Origin: an uncultured Aeromonadales bacterium
Lineage (GTDB): Bacteria > Pseudomonadota > Gammaproteobacteria > Enterobacterales > Succinivibrionaceae
Direction of reading: 5' to 3'
NCBI GenBank assembly: GCA_902796095.1
Contig: CADBNP010000095.1
Location: 1-14,015, forward strand
Length of the DNA stretch: 14,015 bases
Below are positions 7,802-14,015 of this stretch, one piece after another. The notes beneath the pieces are model-generated. The model searched no databases and had not been told where the DNA came from. It saw only the letters and a program-made list of their open reading frames with translations. Within the stretch, counting starts at the first letter, position 1; the number at the start of each line of letters is the position of its first letter. Position numbers and translations under genes: made by a program.

Positions 7802-8470
7802 GTGAACAAGATTTCCTTTGAATCCGCCATTACGGAGATGTCTCTCGAGGTGGGGCAGCAGATCAAGTGCCGCGTTGTCCGGGCTGCCAGGCGCAACATT
7901 CTTTTCTTCGGTCAGCTGGAATGCATGCCTGACGACGGCTTCAACTTCAACACTCTTGGAAACGGTTCCCAGATTGACATGAGAATTGTGAAGATCGACA
8001 GGGAGAACAGACTGCTGCTGGTAAAGGAGGCGAAGCCGTCATCTGAATACTGGATCCCGGTGGTCAATTATGATCTCGGTGTCAACTATCATTCCGTATA
8101 CAACGAAAGCTTTGAACGTCAGCTCGACATTGTGTTCAACATTTTAAAGTACGACAATGATCAGATGCAGATTGTCATAAACTCCTCCGGTCAGCAGATC
8201 AAGAAGCTTATCAAGGTGACATCGGTGAAGCTGATGGTGGATCTCATTAATCAGCACAGAATGATAGTTTCGCTGGAAGAGCTTCTGAATAAATGCTTCT
8301 CCCGCTATGACGGGATCTTCGATCAGATCCTTGAGGATATAGACAGAGAACTTTTTATCAGTGTGAATGATAAGAAAATTCTGAAGGAAATCTTCTTTGA
8401 TCAGATTCCTAATGTTAGAAAAGCCAAGAATGACTTCCTGGAGCTGATGAATGTCCATCAGGGGGAATGA
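7802..8470 (+). CDS. Hypothetical protein with S1/OB-like N-terminal domain, encoded between the ATPase and VWA genes
   Basis: 222 residues. Residues about 14-78 read as an S1-type OB fold: EVGQQIKCRVVRAARRNI, then a glycine-containing loop, then GSQIDMRIVKIDRENRLLLV, which follows the strand and glycine pattern of S1 domains (inferred by eye). The rest (about 85-222) is mixed and then helical, with no motif I know, no membrane segment and no cysteine cluster. The start is GTG with AGAAGAGAG 12 nt upstream, a long spacing; ATG at 7838 would cut into the S1-like domain. The end overlaps the VWA gene by 20 bp, a sign of translational coupling. It lies where E. coli ravA would encode its C-terminal domains, so it may supply a missing substrate- or nucleic-acid-binding part. 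That role is inference. Confidence 0.8.
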   Translation: MNKISFESAITEMSLEVGQQIKCRVVRAARRNILFFGQLECMPDDGFNFNTLGNGSQIDMRIVKIDRENRLLLVKEAKPSSEYWIPVVNYDLGVNYHSVYNESFERQLDIVFNILKYDNDQMQIVINSSGQQIKKLIKVTSVKLMVDLINQHRMIVSLEELLNKCFSRYDGIFDQILEDIDRELFISVNDKKILKEIFFDQIPNVRKAKNDFLELMNVHQGE

Positions 8471-11321
8471 CTGGCTGCTTCGTCAGGCTCAGCGGACTCT
8501 TAACCGTCTGGTTAACGGGGAGAACAGGCAGAAGAGCGGGATCAGCGCCCGCAATCTTGCGGCTTTGCAGCGTTCCGTTGATTCATTTATCCGCAGGGTG
8601 TTCGACAAGCTCTGCCGGCGCATCGAGCATGACGATGTCTACCAGCAGGATCTGAACCGCATCACCAAACTCAAAAAAACTGGTGCCGACGAGTTTACCA
8701 GTTCAATGCTCACCGAGGAGTATTCCCTCCTTCATCGCTATTTCAAGGTCAGTACCCACTACAAGCTGGATCTTCTGAAGAAATATTTCCGGAACTATTA
8801 TCAGCTGGATGCTCCCGGGCATAATGCCACTTATCAGGAGCTGAACGAGTATACCCGTATTCTTCAGAGCAGCAAAAGCTCACTTGAGGGAGCTCATGCA
8901 TCCGTACTGTCCATGCTTGAAGCCAAAGTAGAATCATGTGAGCATAAATATCTGAGTGATCTGTGCTCCAGATTCTGCAGTCTTGTCACCAGATATTTCG
9001 GTGAAAAGGCAGAAAAGATACGAACCTGCAATTCTCTCAGAATGCCTGCGGATCAGTTTCTTAAGAATTACGGATCTAATCGTAATCGAAAAAAGACTGA
9101 TCCCCAGAAGAGCAGAAAATATGAGCAGGCTACACTGAGTAATGTAAAGCAGGAAAAATTTACCAGGGAATCAGTTCTGTCCAGGGGTAATCTGGTACCG
9201 GAAAGCGGTAGATTTACCGGTGCAGACAGAAGTGAACAGTTTGATCCCAATTTGCGTAACGGACAGGGTTCGGATTTTACCAGTGACGATCTTGATCTCG
9301 GTCATGACGAGAGCGGGGGAAATGAGGGATCCCGTAACAGATCCGACAGTCTGAATGAAGAGGATCGCTACGCCAGGATGGCTGATGAGCTGATGAACGG
9401 GTATGATCCTGCTCAGGAGCAGGTTCAGCGTGATTCGGAGACTGCAGAGAACGGTGGTGAAGAGACAACGGATATTCATGAGAACGGGGAACAGCTGCTG
9501 CAGAAATCTGGTGCTCCTTCAGTTCCCTCATCAGCTGGCGGTTCTGGGGAAAACAGCAACACCGCAGGTGACGAAGTTTCCCCATCTGATGAACAGCAGG
9601 AGAAAACATCTGATTCTCCGGAGAAGGAACAGAATCAGAACAATGGGAAGACGCAGAACGGATCAGAACAGAGAAATGGATCAGACACAGCTCCGGGAGC
9701 ATCAAAAGAAGAAAATAATGATCAGGAAGGCGGTGTGCCATCATCGGATAGTTTACCTGGTGCTTCTGCAGAAGGTTCAGGAGAACAGGAAAACGAAGAC
9801 GGTGAGAAAACCGGATCTGATGAACGCATCGGTGATCACGTAGATGATGACGCTGCAGGGAAGTCGGAAAGCAGCGGGCAGGAGAGTTCGGATTCTGACG
9901 ACGGTATTCCGGTCATAGATCTCACCAAATTTATGAGTGCTCTTAATGATCTGGATTCAGGAACTGATCTGTTTTCCGGATCCGGTGACGGCATGGACGC
10001 TGAGAAGAGATCGGATGTTCCGGATGGTGCCAGAAGTACCGGAAAGTATGCTCTTGGAGAAGCAGATGATGTCGGTGGTGATGACAGTGACGGCGGAGAG
10101 ACCGGTACTATATCGCTGGATGAAATGCTCAGACAGATGGGTATTGATACAGACGGCTCCTATGATGAGGACGGAGTCTACGATCCTCATCCGGAAAACT
10201 TCTGGACTCATCAGTACTGGCAGCTGGGTAAATGGAAAACACAGGATCCGTCTGAGCCTGAAGCTGTGTCTGAGACTTCCGAGCCTGACACTTTCCCGGA
10301 GGATCCGAAGGAAAAGTATGCAAGAGATGTAGATCGTTTTTTTAACGATCTGGTAGACGATCTGCTTCAGGAAAGGGGCAACAGGTTTATGGGATCCGGT
10401 TTCAGCGACGGATTTCTTACCAGGGATGACAGGAGCGACTATCTTCATTTTTTTTCCATTGTGGAGAACAATTCCGGACTGCAGAAACTGCTTCAGATCC
10501 TCGGACGGCAGATGGGACTTGATCGCAATTCCAGCACACAGCTCAGATTCAATGATCGTTCCCAGGATAAGATCAGACATCCCAATGCCGAGTCCATGTC
10601 AGGTATAACCATGGGCAACGAAATCAGCTATGTTCTGCCGGAGGAGCTGGTAAAAATAGCTGATCAGGATACGGAAATGTTTTTCGATATCGGCTATCTG
10701 GAGAACAATCTGCTTCGCTTTGATCTTGACGGTATTGTCGGGATCAGCCAGGGCGGGAGGGAAAGAATCAAAAGTTCCCCCCGCAAAGGCCGGGGTCCGG
10801 TGGTGCTATGCGTGGATACAAGCTCGTCAATGCAGGGTGTTCCTGAAAGTTACGCCAAGGCTACGGTTATGAGTCTTGCCCTTAAATGCCATGATGCTCA
10901 CAGGGACTGTTTTGTGATTAATTTTTCAGTGCATATAGAAAAGCTTCTGATCCGGGAGGATGATGACGAGGCGGAGGAAAAACTGCTGGAGTTTCTGAAC
11001 AGAAGCTTTAACGGAGGATCTGATCTTGACGAGGCTCTGCAGGAGTGTCTGCAGCTGATGCGCAATGATCCGAGGTTCTACAGATCGGATGTTCTCTGCA
11101 TTACTGACGGACAGATCAATTATTCACCTCAGCTGGCGGATCTTGTTCGCCGTCGCAGGCAGTATGAGCACAACAGATTTTATGAGCTTGTTATCGGCTC
11201 CATGGCCAATGATGCCTACTGGCTTGGTGCAACGGAGAGTATAAGAAGTCAGTCGGTACTTTTTGATCATCTTTTCGAACTTAGTACCGATGGAAAGTGG
11301 ATGCGGGAGGTAACTACCTGA
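8451..11321 (+). CDS. ViaA-like VWA-domain protein with a long acidic low-complexity insertion
   Basis: 956 residues, about twice the length of E. coli ViaA (483). Residues 1-200 are helical and charged. About 205-620 are low complexity, rich in Asp, Glu, Ser, Gly, Asn and Gln, and probably disordered. About 625-780 (SGLQKLLQILGRQMG, YVLPEELVKIADQ, EMFFDIGYLENNLLRFDLDG) parallel the region just before the VWA domain of ViaA. The VWA domain follows from GPVVLCVDTSSSM. The metal-binding MIDAS is nearly intact: Asp789, Ser791 and Ser793 (DTSSS), Ser857 in GGSD where ViaA has Thr, and Asp886 in ITDG. The ATG has GGAG 7 nt upstream and lies inside the preceding gene. In E. coli, ViaA stimulates RavA ATPase activity; the same partnership is expected here. 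The insertion keeps its frame, so this is not a fusion artefact. Confidence 0.9.
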   Translation: MSIRGNDWLLRQAQRTLNRLVNGENRQKSGISARNLAALQRSVDSFIRRVFDKLCRRIEHDDVYQQDLNRITKLKKTGADEFTSSMLTEEYSLLHRYFKVSTHYKLDLLKKYFRNYYQLDAPGHNATYQELNEYTRILQSSKSSLEGAHASVLSMLEAKVESCEHKYLSDLCSRFCSLVTRYFGEKAEKIRTCNSLRMPADQFLKNYGSNRNRKKTDPQKSRKYEQATLSNVKQEKFTRESVLSRGNLVPESGRFTGADRSEQFDPNLRNGQGSDFTSDDLDLGHDESGGNEGSRNRSDSLNEEDRYARMADELMNGYDPAQEQVQRDSETAENGGEETTDIHENGEQLLQKSGAPSVPSSAGGSGENSNTAGDEVSPSDEQQEKTSDSPEKEQNQNNGKTQNGSEQRNGSDTAPGASKEENNDQEGGVPSSDSLPGASAEGSGEQENEDGEKTGSDERIGDHVDDDAAGKSESSGQESSDSDDGIPVIDLTKFMSALNDLDSGTDLFSGSGDGMDAEKRSDVPDGARSTGKYALGEADDVGGDDSDGGETGTISLDEMLRQMGIDTDGSYDEDGVYDPHPENFWTHQYWQLGKWKTQDPSEPEAVSETSEPDTFPEDPKEKYARDVDRFFNDLVDDLLQERGNRFMGSGFSDGFLTRDDRSDYLHFFSIVENNSGLQKLLQILGRQMGLDRNSSTQLRFNDRSQDKIRHPNAESMSGITMGNEISYVLPEELVKIADQDTEMFFDIGYLENNLLRFDLDGIVGISQGGRERIKSSPRKGRGPVVLCVDTSSSMQGVPESYAKATVMSLALKCHDAHRDCFVINFSVHIEKLLIREDDDEAEEKLLEFLNRSFNGGSDLDEALQECLQLMRNDPRFYRSDVLCITDGQINYSPQLADLVRRRRQYEHNRFYELVIGSMANDAYWLGATESIRSQSVLFDHLFELSTDGKWMREVTT

Positions 11322-11337
11322 TATGGGCGGAGGAGGA

Positions 11338-11892
11338 ATGAAAAAGCAAAACTCCATGATTTATCCTGTAATGGAGAACCTGGCAGAGAATCTTCAGGGG
11401 CGCGGATATCTGCTGCTGACAAGAAATCTTGATCCGGGGAAACGGTATTTTTCTGATGACCCGGAAAATCTGGTGCAGCCGGGGATCTTCTGCTCTCTCG
11501 GACAGTTCGGAGAACTGACTCTTCTTGCCGGAGTTGAAATCAACTGGTACCGTCCGGGAAAAATCTACATGGGTGTTCTGGCTTCTGAAACGGGTTTCGC
11601 TCTTGATCAGCCTGTATTATCTCCCGTAGATCCTGAGATTCGGAAAAACATTCTGGAGCAGCTGAATCTTGAAGTCGGCGATCAGAAGATAACTGACAGA
11701 TGGATCTGGTGGCGCTATCTGACTGCAGACGGCAGAAGCACTGAAAACACAGCTGATTCTCTTATTCCTCATTTCAAGGATCAGAATCCTGCGGCCTCAT
11801 CTCTTGCAGATCAGAAGAATATGGTAAAGTTCATAACGGCAGCTGCAGATCTGTGGAGTGATCTGCTGGACAGGAGAATCGGGAAAAAGTGA
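11338..11892 (+). CDS. Hypothetical protein, fourth gene of the ATPase/VWA operon
   Basis: 184 residues from this ATG, not recognised. Soluble, no signal peptide or membrane helix. Visible landmarks are GRGYLLLTRNLDPGKRYF near the N-terminus, a hydrophobic stretch FGELTLLAGVEINWY, an aromatic cluster DRWIWWRYL in the second half, and a helical C-terminus (ADLWSDLLDRRIGKK). An ATG at 11323, directly after the VWA stop, would add five residues (MGGGG), but those codons form the GGAGGAGG ribosome site of ATG 11338, which I therefore prefer; the spacing is tight for both. With 1-16 bp to the VWA gene it is almost surely in the same transcript. The long Trp-containing strands suggest a compact alpha/beta fold of about the size of small immunity-type or adaptor proteins, but I assign no function. 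Confidence 0.8.
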   Translation: MKKQNSMIYPVMENLAENLQGRGYLLLTRNLDPGKRYFSDDPENLVQPGIFCSLGQFGELTLLAGVEINWYRPGKIYMGVLASETGFALDQPVLSPVDPEIRKNILEQLNLEVGDQKITDRWIWWRYLTADGRSTENTADSLIPHFKDQNPAASSLADQKNMVKFITAAADLWSDLLDRRIGKK

Positions 11893-11906
11893 CTGCAGCG
11901 TGACTG

Positions 11907-11925
11907 ATCTCCCGGAGATGTTTTT
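11907..11925 (+). terminator. Weak candidate Rho-independent terminator of the ATPase/VWA operon
   Basis: ATCTC (11907-11911), loop CCG, GAGAT (11915-11919), then G and five T residues to 11925. The stem is only 5 bp and not GC-rich, but the position, 15 bp after the last stop codon of the operon and just before the end of the convergent gene, is right. Confidence 0.35.
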
Positions 11926-13205
11926 CAGCGCGGTTTGAAAACTCCCTTCAGATAATAGTCAGGCAAATCCTTAAGGGAACTGCATCCCCTGAACATGTTC
12001 TTGAATATTTCCGCTGTATCCGTTTTTAACCTTCCCATATTCCTGAGATTTTCACAGTTCTCAAACATCCCGGTAAAGTTAATGGCTCCAGCTGTATTCC
12101 AGTCGGGAAAATCGGTCAGTTCTCTGCAGCCGGAAAAGGCATGGTTGAAGTTCTGGACTGATGAAACATTGAGAGCTGGGACTGTTTTCAGAGATGTGCA
12201 GTCGGCGCAGATTTCTGATATATCCATGGCATTTCCCAGATCCATCCTTGGCATTTTTTCCAGCTTTGCACAGCCGAAGAATGTATTGCGGACCAGAACG
12301 CATGATCCGGTTTTTATCTCCTCAACCGATTCAAGTGAAGTGCAGTGAGCAAAAAGGTAGGAGAGATCTACAGCTGATGACAGATCCAGAGAATCTACCC
12401 GTCTGAGTGACTGACATCCCATAAACATCATGGATACTTTCTTTAATCCCGAGTAGTCAAGCTCAGGTATCCGCGGCATCTGCTCGCAGGAATCAAACAT
12501 GCTTATGGCACTTGTTCCTGAACTCAAATCCAGTTTCGGCACTGATGAAAGTCCGGTGCAGCACAGAAACATGCAGTTGAAATTTTTTACCCTGGATGTA
12601 TTGAACTGAGGAATGGTGGCTATTGCGTAGCAGTTGTCAAACATTGAGTCCATATTTTCCGCTTCTGATGTGTCCCAGTGCGGTACTGTTTCCAGTTTGC
12701 CGCAGGCGGAGAAGCAGTAGGAGAAATCCTTTACTCCCGACGTGTTCAGCATCGGCACGTCTTCAAGACTGAAGCAGCATTCCAGCATGCCCTTCATGTT
12801 TCTGGCTCTGCCGGTATCATAGGCTGGAAAAGTTCTGATTTTATGGCAGTTAAGGCACATCAGGGAAAAATCCTCAATCTTTTCTGTATTGAGCTGTGGC
12901 AGGATCTCCAGATTCTCGCAGTTGGCGAAAAGACCTGCTATGCTTCGGCAGTTTTCTCCCAGAATGATTTTATAACTGATCTTCCTTATTGTTTTCAGAT
13001 TGGAGAATGGTGAATCGCTTACGATACCGTCCCTGTTAATGATTTTAAGACTGTAGTTGATTACAAGACTTTTCAGAGTTCCGGTGGCTAGATGAAGCTT
13101 AAGTTCATCCGTAATGTCTTCATATGAATTGAGAATATAATCTTTGTTTTCGCTCACTGTTTTTCCCCGGATCACACCGAATTCTTTGACTGCCGCTGCA
13201 GGCAA
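11925..13205 (-). CDS. BspA-like leucine-rich repeat protein (DUF285 type)
   Basis: 426 residues. From residue 89 to the end the protein is 14 tandem repeats, 13 of exactly 24 residues plus a 26-residue last unit. The consensus is approximately F-x-x-M-F-x-x-C-x-x-L-x-x-V-P-x-L-D-T-S-x-x-x-N. The cysteine at position 8 is present in all 14. This is the DUF285/BspA repeat, known from surface and secreted proteins of host-associated microbes. Residues 1-88 are non-repeat. There is no signal peptide, lipobox or membrane anchor, so surface location is not supported by the sequence. The start given is TTG with AGGA 4 nt upstream; GTG at residue 17 (MSENKDYIL...) has GGGGA 6 nt upstream and may be the true start. 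It converges with the ATPase operon and is not obviously part of it. Function unknown; protein binding by the solenoid is likely. Confidence 0.85.
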   Translation of the reverse strand: MPAAAVKEFGVIRGKTVSENKDYILNSYEDITDELKLHLATGTLKSLVINYSLKIINRDGIVSDSPFSNLKTIRKISYKIILGENCRSIAGLFANCENLEILPQLNTEKIEDFSLMCLNCHKIRTFPAYDTGRARNMKGMLECCFSLEDVPMLNTSGVKDFSYCFSACGKLETVPHWDTSEAENMDSMFDNCYAIATIPQFNTSRVKNFNCMFLCCTGLSSVPKLDLSSGTSAISMFDSCEQMPRIPELDYSGLKKVSMMFMGCQSLRRVDSLDLSSAVDLSYLFAHCTSLESVEEIKTGSCVLVRNTFFGCAKLEKMPRMDLGNAMDISEICADCTSLKTVPALNVSSVQNFNHAFSGCRELTDFPDWNTAGAINFTGMFENCENLRNMGRLKTDTAEIFKNMFRGCSSLKDLPDYYLKGVFKPR

Positions 13206-13629
13206 ATCGTCCTGAAGCCATCAGATTATGCCATTAATAAGGTTTTAATGAGAGTTGTTTCTTCAAAAAAAGAAAAGCCCGGCATTCAAATCTCTGGCTT
13301 ACGGCTGATATCATCTTTCAGCTTTTTGCTACTGGAGCAAAGCTTAATCTGTGCAGGGAAGTTCTGCTGTTGTTCCATGTAGCAGCTGAATGCCGCTCTG
13401 ATATTTCTGTTTGATCAGTGTCGAAAAGTCACTTGCGGGAACACTGTTTCATTTCATCCCCGTGCTATTATAAAAAACGCTATCCGGATTGGACGAACTG
13501 AATTTATGCCAAATTCATATCTGAGCTCCACTAAAATTTTCGGTGATTTTCACTTCCTCTGATCTGATGCAAATCTGAACAGCGTTTTCATTATGCTGTT
13601 TGCTGTTCTCACTGTTTCCGGGAGGCATT
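13206..13629. other. Divergent intergenic region with nested inverted repeats
   Basis: No gene seen in these 424 bases. CGGCATTCA at 13280-13288 is complementary to TGAATGCCG at 13387-13395, a 9-bp inverted repeat 98 bp apart. Inside it, AGCTTTTTGCT (13320-13330) pairs with AGCAAAGCT (13336-13344) around a 5-nt loop, with a 2-nt bulge. On the minus strand the outer repeat leads into a T-rich tract (13275-13264). A perfect TATAAT lies on the minus strand at 13472-13467 without a good -35 box; the same bases read TATTAT on the plus strand. The element could be the leader of the BspA-like gene, a small RNA, or a regulatory region shared by the two divergent genes. Confidence 0.4.
13263..13300 (-). 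terminator. Candidate minus-strand terminator or attenuator upstream of the BspA-like gene
   Basis: On the minus strand AAGCC (13300-13296) can pair with GGCTT (13279-13275), directly followed by a tract of T residues broken only by one C (to about 13264). The stem is only 5 bp with a 16-nt loop, so as a terminator it is weak, but the U-tract is good. It lies about 60 bp before the proposed start of the BspA-like gene, where an attenuator would be, and next to the 9-bp inverted repeat. Confidence 0.3.
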
Positions 13630-13980
13630 ATGAAGGAAGGCTGCAGAGTTACCGTATATATTGAGGGTCAGAGAGATCCGATAACAGGAACCGTTGAAAA
13701 GGATGATCCTCTGATGCTGCATCTCAGGGAGCTGGACGAACCCATAGAAAAAAGCACTATTGTTACCTGTACGGAGATTTCCGCTGATGATCCTGTGGCA
13801 GATGACGTGTCCGAGCCTTCAGTTGTTGTAAGACCGTTTGGTGTCAGGGAAAGTGAGGGTGTTGAGCCGGTTAGCCAGGAAAACGGAAGTTCCGGAGGCG
13901 GAGTTTTTAAAAAGAGTCTGATCCTTGTTTCCGTGGCGCTGATTGTTCTCCTTGTCTGCTTTCTGATTGCCGGAAATTAA
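13630..13980 (+). CDS. Small tail-anchored membrane protein, hypothetical
   Basis: 116 residues from ATG 13630, which has GGGAGG 4 nt upstream. The frame extends to an ATG at 13600 (126 residues), but that start has no ribosome site. Residues about 1-48 look like a small beta domain (CRVTVYIEGQRDPITGTVE, then LMLHLRELDEPIEKSTIVTC). A flexible acidic and serine/glycine linker (about 50-90) follows, then two lysines and a single hydrophobic helix (LILVSVALIVLLVCFLIAG, about 95-115) ending one residue before the stop. That topology is a C-terminal tail anchor with the beta domain in the cytoplasm. The N-terminal part, with alternating strands and a conserved-looking Gly-Thr-Val turn, recalls small SH3-like or PilZ-like barrels, but no motif proves it. 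Divergent from the BspA-like gene; what follows lies outside the window. Confidence 0.75.
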   Translation: MKEGCRVTVYIEGQRDPITGTVEKDDPLMLHLRELDEPIEKSTIVTCTEISADDPVADDVSEPSVVVRPFGVRESEGVEPVSQENGSSGGGVFKKSLILVSVALIVLLVCFLIAGN

Positions 13981-14015
13981 CAGGGTCTTTGACAGTACCT
14001 TCCCCGGACAGTCCG

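Noticed and set aside
9277..10580. Several long open frames on both strands inside the VWA gene
   Set aside because: They lie over the low-complexity acidic part of the VWA gene, have no ribosome sites and read as basic or serine-rich nonsense typical of shadow frames.

Overview
The window looks like chromosome from a gammaproteobacterium. The MoxR-type ATPase and VWA gene pair has RavA/ViaA character, and metE is of the enterobacterial type. The LysR regulator next to metE and the BspA-like repeat protein are more typical of gut anaerobes. A host-associated anaerobe such as a member of the Succinivibrionaceae would fit, but that placement is inference; no rRNA or marker gene is present.

Left part (1-3900): a LysR-family regulator (+) faces a complete cobalamin-independent methionine synthase gene, metE (-). 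The metE promoter region carries an 18-bp perfect palindrome, a plausible LysR operator. A structured non-coding stretch follows, then a small gene (4214-4741, +) whose C-terminal half weakly recalls MobI-type proteins.

Middle part (4766-11892): a minus-strand gene encodes a three-helix membrane protein with a long disordered region and a pilin-like C-terminal domain. It is divergent from a tight plus-strand operon of four genes: a RavA-like MoxR AAA+ ATPase lacking the usual C-terminal LARA region; a 222-residue protein with an S1/OB-like N-terminus; a 956-residue ViaA-like VWA protein with about 400 residues of acidic low-complexity sequence inserted; and an unrecognised 184-189-residue protein. 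The middle two overlap by 20 bases. Gene spacing implies co-transcription and a joint function. In E. coli, RavA and ViaA form a chaperone-like AAA+/VWA pair acting on respiratory complexes; here the pair has two extra partners and acidic insertions in both core proteins. This is the most unusual system in the window.

Right part (11925-14015): a minus-strand BspA-like protein is built of 14 near-perfect 24-residue repeats with an invariant cysteine and no signal peptide. Its 5' region holds nested inverted repeats and a minus-strand T-tract that could be an attenuator or small RNA. A short plus-strand tail-anchored membrane protein closes the window. No CRISPR array, tRNA, rRNA or complete insertion sequence was seen.
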